In this document: positions 22,895-34,146 of the stretch, in pieces | Layout: every line of letters starts with the position of its first letter | Numbering within the stretch: position 1 is the first letter of the stretch | NCBI GenBank assembly: GCA_026119855.1 | Contig: JAOWBW010000147.1 | Location: 806,001 to 870,000 of the forward strand | Direction: 5' to 3' | DNA: 64,000 nt | Source: Campanula takesimana | Taxonomy: Eukaryota; Streptophyta; Magnoliopsida; Asterales; Campanulaceae | Notes under the pieces: generated by a model | What the model saw: the letters and a program-made list of their open reading frames with translations, nothing else | What the model was told of the DNA's origin: nothing | The model's database searches: none | Made by a program: the position numbers and the translations under genes

Positions 22895-23964
22895 ATGGGT
22901 AGAACTCAGTCCAAATATAGTCCTAGCAAAATGTCTCAAACTGCAAAGAAGCTGATCTTTACTATCCCAAATGGTGAAGAGACAGATAGAGAGAGATTTG
23001 ATAGGGAATTTTGGTCCTATAGAGTACAGAGTGACCACATTGTTTTAGATGAGGTTGAAAAGCTTTCTGTTGATCATCCTTTAAAAGAGCAGGAGATCAA
23101 AGAGAGAGAGAGAGAAAAGAAAGAGAGAGTGGGATAATGAGAAGGCTATTGTACTTGAAGCTAAAGGAGAGAGAGTGCTTCAAAATACATAGGATAAGGG
23201 AAAAAGGAAGGAAAAAGTTGATGAAGGAGGGGAGGTGATTCAAGTTATTTGGTTAGGAACTAAAGATAGGAGGAACTGGGAGGGGTAAGGAAGGAGTTTC
23301 AAGGCCAGAAATTTAGAGAGTTTATATTCTTGGAGACCTAATGAAGCAGGAAAGCTTCATGATTCATGAGGGGGATAAGACAAGGAGAGTGGTAGGAGAT
23401 TCTCAAAGTGTGAGACAGTTCACTTTGAGGGAGTTGATGCTCCAAGAGAACCACTTAACTGCTCAGGCTAAGCAAGTGAAAGCTGTTGAGGGACTTCCTC
23501 AATATACTCCAGTGACAAGGGATTCCTTGTCAATCAGCATGACAGTACTGGAAGGAGGAGGGGATAACTTTCAGGGAGTCTCACAATCTCCTTTGAAATC
23601 ACATATCCAACTCTTCAAACAATACATGAAGTGTTATAGTCCAGTACAAGTGAATCAGGTAGATGATGATGGGCCTGAGTCATAACTTGCCATAATAGCT
23701 GTTGAGAGTTTGCACTCTTCTGGTACTTTTAGCTTCATGTCTCCTCTAAATGATGATACCCCATATAATGCTATTGAGGAATGGTGGCCAAGGACAATGG
23801 GTCCTCTTCTGGAGTATTCAATCACCTCAATTGATCCTTTTATGAAGAGGCATCCCATATGGTTGGAGAGGTATGGGGAGACAAGTCAACAAGATGCTTC
23901 TAGGCCTTATGGAGGAGAGAATCATCGTGACACTTCTGCAGAGGAGTCAGGAACAGGAGAGTAG
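22895..23964 (+). pseudogene. Antisense gene in SIRE element, unknown product
   Basis: It is transcribed opposite to pol. The frame starts MGRTQSKYSPSKMSQTAKKL (22895) and is open to 23137, then shifts at an AG-repeat. A continuing frame follows to about 23340 with stops. 23341-23685 (RRVVGDSQSVRQFTLRELML) and 23710-23964 share one frame, split by a stop at 23683. The whole would be about 350 residues: charged, with an acidic or polar C-terminus (EEWWPRTMGPLLEYSITS) and no motif I recognise. A TATA box lies upstream and an AATAAA at about 24232 downstream, just before the convergent pol end. Antisense ORFs after pol are known in some plant LTR elements; a role in regulation is a guess. Confidence 0.55.
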
Positions 23965-24231
23965 GGGATTTGGAAGAGAACAGCTAACTGGATTGAGGGG
24001 TTAGCTGTTTGAGAAAAGGTTTGAGATTTGGAAGGGTAATTTAGTGGAAAGGGTAGCCTTTTTTTTTTTTTTTTTTTTGTTCAGAGAGGCAGTGAAGGGT
24101 AGAATAGGTGGTTTTGGTCCTGATGATGAAGGTTGTAACATCATAGGATCTGATCTTTGATGGTTCTGGATAGATGGCTGTTGGGAGACTGTGAATAGCT
24201 ATCTTCTTTTATGTACTGTTTTTAGCTTAAA

Positions 24232-24240
24232 TGAATAAAG
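24232..24240 (+). terminator. Polyadenylation signal of antisense gene
   Basis: GAATAAAG lies about 270 nt after the antisense gene's last stop and about 15 nt before the convergent end of pol. A long T run (about 24060-24078) lies in between. Confidence 0.4.
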
Positions 24241-24254
24241 TTCAATTTTTCCTT

Positions 24255-25813
24255 TTACTTAAGCAAGTTAATCATTCCTAACATTGCTCTCAAAAGTTCA
24301 AATCTCTTTTCATCCATAGCCTTAGTCAGTATATCAGAGACATTATCTTCAGTACCAACTTCTGCAAGATTGATATTCCCTTTTTCAACATGAGCTCTAA
24401 TGAAGTGGTGTCTAACTTCAATGTGCTTGGTTTTAGAGTGTTGAACAGGGTTTTCAGTCATAGCAATGGTACTTGAGTTATCACAGGAAATTGGAATATT
24501 AGATAAATTCATTCCAAAATCTTGAAGTTCGCTTCTCAAATACAAAATTTGTGAACAGCAGAGACCAGCTGCAACATATTCAGCCTCAGTTGTTGAGGTT
24601 GCTACAGAGGTTTGCTTCTTGCTAGACCATGATACAATCCTTGATCCAATGAATTCGCATCCACTACTTGTTGATTTTCTATCCAGATTGCATCCATCAT
24701 AATCTGAGTCAGTAAATCCAATGAGTGAGAATGGTGATTCATTTGGGTACCACAAGCCATAATCTGGGGTTCCCTTGAGATATCTCAGAATCCTTTTAAC
24801 AGCAGCAAGGTGAGATTCTTTGGTATTGGCTTGAAATCTTACACAGAGACATACACTGAACATGATGTCAGGTCTTGATGCAGTAACATATAGAAGCGAT
24901 CCTATATAGCTTTTGTATAGTGTTTGATTAACACTGTGACCATCAGTATCAGCATGAAGTTTGCTTGTTGTAGACAGAGGGGTCTTAGCTGTTGAGGCAT
25001 TCTGCATATCAAACTTCTTGATCATGTCTCTTGTGTACTTAGCTTGGTTAATAAAGATTTCATCCTTCATTTGTTTGACTTGAAGACCAATAAAATAAGT
25101 TAGTTCACCTATCATACTCATTTCAAACTGTTTTTGCATAAGATCTCCAAATTCTTTGCACAGTTGCTCATTAGATGAACCAAAGATGATATCATCTACA
25201 TAAACTTGAATGAGTAGAGTATTTTCTCCATATTTCTTGATGAACAGGGTATTATCAATGTGTCCTTTGGTGAATCCTTTATTGAGAAAGAATTTAAACA
25301 AAGTATCATACCATGCTCTAGGGGCTTGCTTCAGACCATACAAGGCTTTATTCAACTTGTATACATGGTCTGGAAATTTAGGATGTTCAAATCCAAGAGG
25401 TTTAGAAACATAAACTTGTTCATTTAGAACACCATTTAGAAATGAATTTCTGACATCCATTTGGAATACCTTCATTTTCTTGAAGGATGCAAATGCCAAG
25501 AACAATCTGATTGCTTCAAGTCTTGCTACAGGTGCAAAGGTCTCATCATAATCAATTCATTCTTCCTGTCTGTATCCTTGAGCAACAAGTCTTGCTTTGT
25601 TTCTTACTACAGTACCATCTTCACTCATTTTATTTCTGAAGACCCATCTGGTACCAATGACAGTTTGATTTCAGGGTTTAGGAACAAGTCTCCATACTTT
25701 ATTCCTTTCAAATTGTTCAAGTTCTTCTTCCATAGCTTCTCTCCAGTCTGCTTCTTGCAGGGCTTCATGGATCTTCTTTAGTTCCATTTGAGAAATGAAA
25801 GCACTAATGAAGA
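24255..25813 (-). pseudogene. SIRE RT and RNase H
   Basis: From 25813 the frame is broken by several stops through the N-terminal RT block. From 25505 it is open to the pol end at 24255. Visible RT motifs are FQMDVRNSFLNGVLNEQVYV (residues about 14-33 of the open part), YGLKQAPRAWYDTLF and the catalytic YVDDIIFGS (about 102-110). RNase H follows with DSDYDGCNLDRKSTSSG, TTEAEYVAAG and HSKTKHIEVRHHFIR. The integrase-RT junction is interrupted by the copia nested at 25814-34141. The open 3' part contrasts with the decayed 5' part. Lineage is SIRE by the FEMSMIGELTYFIGL block. Confidence 0.85.
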
Positions 25814-27215
25814 TGTTGGTAGTGGTGCCCTAGGCACGTTTAATAAAGGTTGTAATTGTTATCATTTATTTCATATCAATAAAGAGATGTTTTGATTATT
25901 ATTGCTGTTCATGTTTACTTATAATAATCTCCATCCCTAGTACTTGTTAAGCACTAGTATAAAGGCTAAATGATCATGGGATGATCATGTTAGATTTATG
26001 GGTACTTGTTTGGGACAAGGTACTGGACTTGACCCGCTGTATGATATTTATGTCATGGTCTATGTCGAACATATATCTCATATTAGTTATGTCATTCTAA
26101 TCCTTAGACATGAAGTTATTATAGTCTTCCACTTGATGAACATTATGTTTGACATATTCAAACGCTGCCTTAACACGGTAGTTATAAAGGTATGATTGGC
26201 ATAATCGGATTCACGTAGGGAAGAGTAATAAGCTAAATGGATTTGTCCCTCTTTGGAGAGATGTCAAGCTTGGGCCTCTCGTAGGAATGATGTTGATGAA
26301 AATGTTCGGCCGGACTCAAATGAATTGATTAGATCAATGTCATTTGGATTATCAACATATTAGGAATCGAGAAAGTATTGAACAAAAAAAAGTTGATTGT
26401 TTGACCATGACTTGTGTTCAATGACATCGAGGACAAAAGGATTGTGACATATTCTAAAGGAATGCGAACTTGTATCTAGTTATACTATTTGGGTAGGTAT
26501 GACGGTTTGCTAGAACCTAATCATATCTTATGGTTTTATGTTTGAACCTATTGCCAACTTAGTATAATCCTAGAGGGTCACACACAATAGAATGAATCTT
26601 CAAAGGGACTAAATTGGAAATTTAATGAATTCTGGCTTAGGTGTGCGACCGCACAAAACGCGATGGGCGGCCGCCCAAATGTTGGGTGACCGCACACTCG
26701 TTTTGGGCGGCCGCACATGTGTGTCGGCAGAAAGATTCCTAATTCGATTAGGAGAAGGTTTTGACATAAGTTTCCTATTTGGAATAGGTCTTGCTTGTGT
26801 ATAAAAAGCCAAATTTAGCAAGAACTCAGCCCTAGCCATTTGTGAGCCTCCAAAGAGTTTGAGAGAGATTTTATTTTGTTCTAAGGCATCTTAGATTGAA
26901 GAACAAAATAAATTCCATGTAGTTCTTGTTAATTGTGAAAGTGTGTTTCATAATTTTGGTCTAGCAACCAAGATTAAGAAGTTTCTTGTTATTCGTTCAA
27001 AGCGTGGATACTGCTAGAGGGTGAAGTTTATCATCTTCAAAGTTCGTGTTCTTACTTTTCGTGATTAAAGCTTCAAGATCTCCACCAAAGAAAAAGACCA
27101 AACTCAAAGTCATCAAGGGTTAGTTTTCTTAATATTCATATTGTTGTATTTGACTTAATCATATGAATGGATATATGGGCTTTGGGTTTCAAAATTTTAA
27201 ATGATATTGTTTATG
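25814..27215 (+). repeat. 5' LTR of nested copia (3' end unclear)
   Basis: Collinear with the 3' LTR up to about 27215, after which the two diverge: the CCGCTGGGCATG to CCCAACA end present at 34112-34141 is absent here. It contains the GC-rich quartet at 26643, 26665, 26684 and 26705. Confidence 0.75.
26643..26716. repeat. Four GC-rich near-palindromic 12-mers in nested copia LTR
   Basis: GTGCGACCGCAC, GGGCGGCCGCCC (a perfect palindrome), GGGTGACCGCAC and GGGCGGCCGCAC, with start steps of 22, 19 and 21 nt. The 3' LTR has the same set at 33533, 33555, 33574 and 33595. The first pair is nearly the same, spacing included, as in the unrelated LARD LTR. Confidence 0.9.
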
Positions 27216-28729
27216 TGCCTAGCATGATATTAATATTGGATTATATGATGTTTATGTGTTATGTGATTTTATGTGGTTTATTGTTTTGCAACTTTAATCG
27301 CACGATTCAATCGCAATAAATATTATGATGGATTCTGAATTGTTTGATTATTAATTATGATTGGATCATGGTTTTAATAATCGGGGAAAAACAATTTTGA
27401 GACAAATTTTCGAACCTTAAAATTGCCTTCTGATCCTCCTGTGCGACCGTACAGAATCACGTGGGCGGTCGCACAAGTTTGGGCGACCGCACAGTGATTT
27501 CTGGGCGGCCGCACAAAGCAATCAGAATGCTGATTCTTTTTGCCTTTTGATCAGATTTGAAATTTTCAAAAGGTCCAACCAAACCAGTAACAGAACCAGG
27601 CCAGACTTGCTGATCTGGAATGGGTTTTGGGTAGTTGGTTTAGGTGTGGATCTTAGGGTTTGATTTTCCTATTTGCTCTAGTCTTGTGATTCTAAGATTG
27701 GTTCAAGGTTTGGATGGCTAATCTGCGTTCATCGAGATTGTGTTTCCCAAACTTTATCACAATCAAGGTTTCAAAGATAAAACGAAATTAGAATTATGAA
27801 GAGTTCATAATTGCTAAAATTGAGAAACAAAGTTCTTGATTCAATGATTGGAGATCCATGTGGAATTGTGGATGCAATTGGCCTACGTTCATCGAGACCA
27901 TCTATTGCTTAGTTTCGGCCACATGGACTATTTTCTTGGTATCTTGAATTAGTGCGAAATTGTGGATGCCTTATGGCTTAGTTTCAGCCGCACTTATTGT
28001 TGTCTTGATTTGGAGATGATAACCAAAGTTCGAATAGTCTCATCCTCATAATTATAGAGAAACTAATGACACATAAATACCATGCTTAAATTAATGGAGA
28101 TTAATTTAGTGTCTAAACTTGATGCGTAACATGTTTATACTATGTGCTCATAAATGTATTGTATGTTATATGTGATGAACCTTCAAGAAAGTTTTTTAAG
28201 TCCTTTTGCCATACCATGATTAAAACACTTGTTTATACATGTGTAATTTTGATGTGGGTTCGCCTCCGCGAAGTGCATTAATTTTATTCATGTATGAGCA
28301 AGATGAGGTTCATTAATTCAATGTGGGCTTGCCTCGGCAAGGTGCATTAAATTGAATGGTTCCTATACGTTTAAAATGCTTGGACTTAATTAGGCGTCAA
28401 AACAGTTTTGGGCCTAGGAAAAAGATGAGATTAAACATGCTTTGGGAATTGGATTTCTCAAATAATCTCATAAAGGAATCTAAGAATCATATGGGATATG
28501 ATTGACATGATTGTCTACCTAATTAATTTAGTTCTGAGCGGTCCGCCTCCGTGGACTCAAAAGTTAAATTAAAGTTGGATCTTAGCCCAATTAAATTATA
28601 TTATACATTGGATGTATATGAATGTTATATAATTTAGTGAGAGTATTTTGTTTGAAAAAATACATTATTTATTTCTTTAATGAAAACCAGTACTTATTAA
28701 ATTTTAGAAATTTTGCATATTTGTAGATA
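27216..28729 (+). other. Long leader of nested copia with second motif quartet
   Basis: About 1.5 kb between the recognisable LTR and gag. No PBS complementary to methionine tRNA was found. A second GC-rich quartet stands at 27441, 27463, 27481 and 27503 (steps 22, 18, 22). Three GCCTCSGCGAAG-like or CGCCTCCGYG segments at about 28262, 28332 and 28549 form another small repeat. Confidence 0.6.
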
Positions 28730-29641
28730 ATGACTACTAACACTCAATCAATTTCGTTGCGATCGATCCTTGAGAATGATAAGCTCCAAGAGAATGGTAC
28801 GAACTTTATGGATTGGATCCGTAGCCTAAGAATTGTTCTTAGGCAAGAAGATAAGTTGTACATTCTCGATGGGCCTCTTCCAGCTGAACCACAACCTACT
28901 GCCCCTAGGGCAGAAAGAGACAGTTACAAGAAACATCGTAATGATTCTAGAGATGTAAGCTATCTCATGCTTGCTACTATGTGCTCAAAACTCCAACAAA
29001 GTTTGTAACATTTGGAAGTCTATGAGATAGGCGTGGAGTTAAGAGCCATATTTCAAGAGCAAGCTAGGCAAGAGAGGTACAAGACCATTGTTGCATTCAC
29101 TTCTTGCAAAATGAGTGAAGGGCAACAAGTGAGTTCTCACATGCTTAAAATGAATGGTTATGTAGAGCACCTTGAGAAACTTGGCTATCCAATCCTATTG
29201 GAGCTAGCCACGGATCTCATTCTTAATTCATTGCCTAAAAGTTATAATCAATTTGTGATGAATTATAACATGCATGGAATGGATAAGAATATCTCCGAGT
29301 TGCATGGGATGCTTAAAACTGCGGAGATGAAGATTGTGGAGAAAGGTTCTCCCGTGCTCTTAGTTCATGATGGGAAGAAGGCTAGTGCCAAAGGAAAGGG
29401 TAAGAAAGTTGTCAAACCCAAGATAAGCAAGGCAAAGGTTGCCAAGGCTTCTGAGGCAAAACCCGATTCACAAAAGGATGCAATCTGTTTCTATTGTCAA
29501 GAAATTGGTCATTGGAAACGTAATTGCAAGGCTTTTTTGGAAGAGCAAAAGAAGAAGAAGGGCAGCAAGGCTGCGTCGACTTCAGGTATCTATATGATAG
29601 ATATTCTCCTTTCTACCACTGATTCTTGGGTATTGGATAAC
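28730..29641 (+). pseudogene. gag of nested copia
   Basis: The ATG at 28730 reads MTTNTQSISLRSILENDKLQ, then NFMDWIRSLRIVLRQEDKLY and DVSYLMLATM, the conserved start of copia gag. An in-frame stop at about 29006-29008 interrupts it; the rest continues at 29012 in the same frame with ELATDLILNSLPKSYNQFVM. A zinc knuckle CFYCQEIGHWKRNCK is at about 29488-29532, followed by a Lys-rich tail. The protein would form the particle shell and bind the RNA. Truncated by the stop, hence inactive. Confidence 0.85.
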
Positions 29642-32206
29642 TGATGTGGTTCTCACATTTGGTTAAATGTGCAGGGATTAAAGATTAGGAGACTACTTAA
29701 AGAGGGTGAAGTAGACCTACGTGTGGGGAATGGAGCAAGAGTTGCTGCATTAGCCGTAGGGACATATAAAGTCATTTTACCTTCCGGATTAATTCTTGTT
29801 TTGAACAATTGTTATTATGTTCCGGATTTAAGTAGAAATATTATTTCAATTTCTTGTTTGGATAATGAAGGTTTTAAGTTTCTTATTGAGAATAAGAAAT
29901 TTTCTATTTATTTAAATGATGTGCTTTATGGTATTGCTAATTCATTTAATGGCCTTTATGTCTTGAATGTCAAGGATGAAAATAATGATAATGTCTATCA
30001 TATAAATAAGAAATCTAAACCTAATGATGTAAATCATACTTATTTGTGGCATTGCCGTCTGGGTGATATTAATGAGAAGCGTATCTCAAAACTCCATGGG
30101 GACGGACTTTTGGGTTCATGTGACTTTGAGTCATATGATACTTGCGAGTCGTGTCTTCTTGGAAAAATGACTAAGACACCTTTTACCAAGTTAGGTGAAA
30201 GGGCAAGCGACTTATTGGGGTTGATACATTCCGATGTATGCGGACCATTAAGTAGCAATGCTAGGGGAGTATTTCAATACTTCATAACCTTCACTGATGA
30301 TTATAGTAGAATTGGGTATGTTTACCTGATGAAACATAAAAGTGAAGCATTTGAGATATTTAGAATATTTCAAAATGAAGTAGAAAAACAACTTGGCAAA
30401 AGTATTAAAGCACTTCGATCAGATCGAGGTGGAGAATACTTGAGTCATGAATTTGATGATCATCTAAAGAATTGTGGAATAGTTTTACAATTGACTCCAC
30501 CCGGAACACCACAATGGAATGGTGTGTCCGAAAGGAGAAATCGGACTTTGTTAGACATGGTTCGATCAATGATGAGTCAAGTTGATCTTCTAATATCTTT
30601 TTGGGGTTACGCTCTAGAAACCGCTGCATTCACACTAAATCGTGTTCCAACTAAATCGGTTCAAAAGACTCCATATGAGATGTGGAGAGGAAAGAAAACT
30701 TGTTTATCTTTCATGAAGATTTGGGGTTGCGAAGCCTTTGTCAAAAGACTTGTCTCTGATAAACTTGCACACAAATCTGACAAATGTATTTTCGTGGGAT
30801 ATCCAAAAGAAACTAGAGGATATTACTTTTACAACCGTGAGGACAACAAAGTTTTTGTTGCCCGAACTGGTGTCTTTCTAGAGAAAGAGTTTCTCTCCAA
30901 AAAAATCAGTGGGAGTAAAATAAATCTTGAAGAAATTCGAGATCCAGAAAATGACAATGAACCAATAGTTGAACAAGAACAAGAACCACAAGGAGTTGTG
31001 GAACCTGTTCAAAATACACAAGCAACTCGCAGATCTAGTAGGATACGATCCGAGCCCGAGAGATATGGATTTCTCATAACGGATAGTAATGAGGTGGAAA
31101 TCATTGATAATGATGAACCGACAACCTACCAAGAGGCAATGTCTTCTCCTGATTCGGACAAGTGGCTTGGAGTCATGGAATCCGAATTGCAATCCATGCA
31201 AGACAATCAAGTTTGGAACTTGATTGATGCGCCCGAAGGTGTAAAAACCATAGGATGCAAATGGGCCTTCAAGAAGAAGACTGATATGGATGGGAAGGTG
31301 CATACTTACAAAGCTAGACTTGTAGCGAAAGGTTATAGGCAAGTTCATGGTATTGACTATGATGAAACCTTTTCACCCGTAGCGATGATCAAGTCTATAA
31401 GAATTCTGCTTGCTATTTCCGCATATCATGACTATGAAATATGGCAAATGGATGTCAAAACCGCTTTCCTAAATGGAAAACTACAAGAGGATGTGTATAT
31501 GACACAACCAGAAGGTTTTGAACAGAATTCTAAAGTATGCAAATTGCAAAGATCCATCTATGGATTAAAGCAAGCTTCAAGGAGTTGGAATCTCCGTTTT
31601 GATGAATCGGTCAAAGAGTTTGGTTTCATCAAGAACGAAGATGAACCTTGTGTATACAAGGAGATTAGTGGGAGCATAGTGCTATTCCTTATTTTATACG
31701 TGGATGACATATTACTCATTGGAAACGACATTCCTACACTTCAGTCTATGAAGACATGGTTAGGAAAGTTCTTCGCAATGAAAGATATGGGTGAAGCTGC
31801 ATATATACTTGGCATTAAGATCTATAGAGATAGATCAAGGAGGCTACTTGGTTTAAGCCAAAGTACATACATTGACAAGGTCATTAGAAGATTCCGTATG
31901 GAAAATTCTAAAAGAGGTACCTTGCCGGTGTTACATGGAGTTTCTCTAAGCAAGACTCAATGTCCTAAGACAAATGATGAGCGTCAGAAAATGAATGATG
32001 TTCCATATGCTTCGGCAATTGGGTCCATCATGTATGCCATGATTTGTACTAGGCCGGATGTATCTTATGCTTTAAGCATGACAAGTAGATACCAATCCGA
32101 CCCTGGTGAAAATCACTTGGTGGTTGTAAAAGCGATTCTTAAGTACTTGAGAAGAACTAAAGATTCATTTTGGTCTATGGAGGAATGGAAGATGATCTCG
32201 TGGTAA
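29615..32206 (+). pseudogene. pol (protease, integrase, RT) of nested copia
   Basis: Gag runs into the protease active-site region, where the frame reads SWVLDN and then a TGA at 29642-29644: the catalytic Asp-Thr/Ser-Gly triad is lost to this stop. After it CGSHI and the frame from 29669 continue through LWHCRLGDI (pre-integrase), HSDVCGPLSS, DDYSRIGYVYLM and RSDRGGEY with QWNGVSERRNRT (integrase DDE core). RT follows with DVKTAFLNGKLQEDVYMTQP, YGLKQASRSWNLRF and YVDDILLIGND. Near 32165 a frameshift ends the frame at 32206, so RNase H lies in another frame. Confidence 0.85.
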
Positions 32207-32682
32207 ATGCTTAAACGGATGCAAACTTCCAAACCGATAAAGATGATAGTCGATCGCAATCGGGTTTTGTGTTTATGTTAAATGGTGGAGCTGTAAGCTG
32301 GAAGAGTTCCAAGAAAAGTACAACCGCTGATTCTACAACAGAAGCTGAGTATATTGATGCATCAGATGCTGCAAAGGAAGCTGTTTGGATTAAGAAGTTC
32401 ATCACTGAACTTAAAGTGGTTCCTAGTATTGCTAATCCAATAGACCTTTATTGCGATAATAATGGTGCTATTGCTCAAGCAAAGGAACCAAGAGCACATC
32501 AGAAATCCAAACATATACTTAGGCGTTTTCATATCATTCGAGAGATTGTTGATAGGGGAGACGTGATTATACGCAGAGTACCTACTGATGACAATGTTGC
32601 GGACCCGCTAACAAAGGGACTTCCACAAGATAAACATGAAGGTCATGTTAGGTCCATGGGTATTAGATACACGGGAGATTAG
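32207..32682 (+). pseudogene. RNase H of nested copia, out of frame
   Basis: The frame from 32269 reads NGGAVSWKSSKKSTTADSTT then EAEYIDASDAAKEAVWIKKF, YCDNNGAIAQAKEPRAHQKS, KHILRRFHIIREIV and ADPLTKGLPQ to a stop at 32682. These are the RNase H catalytic and C-terminal blocks of copia pol, displaced from RT by one frameshift. Confidence 0.85.
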
Positions 32683-32687
32683 GCCTA

Positions 32688-32702
32688 GGGCAAGTGGGAG
32701 AT
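32688..32702 (+). promoter_or_regulatory. Polypurine tract of nested copia
   Basis: The GGCAAGTGGGAGAT run abuts the 3' LTR start at 32703. Confidence 0.7.
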
Positions 32703-34141
32703 TGTTGGTTGTGGTGCCTTAGGCACGTTTAATAAACGTTGTAATTGTTATCATTTATTTCATATCAATAAAAAGATGTTTTGATTATTATTGCTGTACA
32801 TGTTTACTTATAATAATCTCCATCCCTAGTACTTGTTAATCACTAGTATAAAGGCTAAATGATCATGGGATGATCATGTTAGATTTATGGGTACTTGTTT
32901 GGGACAAGGTACTGGACTTGACCCGCTGTATGAGATTTATGTCATGGTCTATGTCGAACATATATCTCATATTAGTTATGTCATTCGAATCCTTAGACAT
33001 GAAGTTATTATAGTCTTCCACTTGATGAACATTATGTTTGACATATTCAAACGCTACCTTAACACGGTAGTTATAAAGGGTATGATTGGCATTATTGGAT
33101 TCACGTAGGGAAGAGTAATAAGCTAAATGGATTTGTCCCTCTTCGGATAGATGTCAAGCTTGGGCCTCTCGTATGAATGATGTTGATGAAAATGTTCGGC
33201 CGGACTCAAATGAATTGATTAGATCAATGTCATTTGGATTATCAACATATTCGGAATTGAGAAAGTATTGAACAAAAACAAGTTGACTGTTTGACCATGA
33301 CTTGTGTTCAATGGCATCGAGGACAAAAGGATTGTGACATATTCTAAAGGAATGCGAACTTGTATCTAGTTATACTATTTCGGTAGGTATGACGGTTTTC
33401 TAGAACCTAATCATATCTTATGGTTTCGTGTTTGAACCCATTGCCAACTTAGTATAATCCTAGAGGGTCACACACAATAGAACGAATCTTAAAAGGGACT
33501 AAATTGGAAATTTAATGAATTCTGGCCTAGTTGTGCGACCGCACAAAACGCGATGGGCGGCCGCCCAAATGTTGGGCGACCGCACACTCCTTTTGGGCGG
33601 CCGTACATGTGTGTCGGCAGAAAGATTCCTAATTCGATTAGGAGAAGGTTTTGACACAAGTTTCCTATTTGGAATAGGTCTTTCTTGTGTAAAAAAGCCA
33701 AATTCGGCCAGAACTCAGCCCTAGCCTTTTGTGAGCCTCCAAAGAGTTTGAGAGAGATTTTATTTTGTTCTAAGACATCTTAGATTGAAGAACAAAATAA
33801 TACACAGAATAAATTCCATATAGTTCTTGTTAATTGTGAAAGTGTGTTTCATAATTTTGGTCTAGCAACCAAGATCAAGAAGTTTCTTGATATTCGTTCA
33901 AAGGGTGGATACCGCTAGAGGGTGAAGTTTATCATCTTCAAAGTTCGTGTTCTTACTTTTCGTGATTAAAACTTCAAGATCTCCACCAAAGAAATAGACC
34001 AAACTCAAAGTCATCAAGGGTTAGTTTTCTTAATATTTATATTGTTGTATTTGACTTAATCTTATGAATGGATCTATGGGCTTTGGGTTTCTAAATTTTA
34101 AATGCTATTTTCCGCTGGGCATGTTACTACGAAACCCAACA
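32703..34141 (+). repeat. 3' LTR of nested copia
   Basis: 1439 bp, TGTTGGTTGTGG to CCCAACA, followed by the target duplication GAAGA. It carries the GC-rich quartet at 33533-33606. Confidence 0.9.
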
Positions 34142-34146
34142 GAAGA

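Larger units (their letters stand above)
25814..34141 (+). mobile_element. Ty1/copia element nested in SIRE pol
   Basis: LTRs start TGTTGGT (25814 and 32703); the 3' LTR ends CCCAACA at 34141. The duplication GAAGA flanks it at 25809-25813 and 34142-34146. Order on the plus strand is 5' LTR, long leader, gag with zinc knuckle, protease remnant, integrase, RT, RNase H, polypurine tract and 3' LTR. Stops and one frameshift make it inactive. The 3' end of the 5' LTR and the PBS cannot be found. Both LTRs and the leader carry GC-rich motif quartets. The exact copia lineage is not assigned. Confidence 0.9.

Noticed and set aside
30878..31348. Minus-strand open frame of 156 codons inside nested copia pol
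   Set aside because: It is a shadow of the RT coding strand, which has all the expected motifs.
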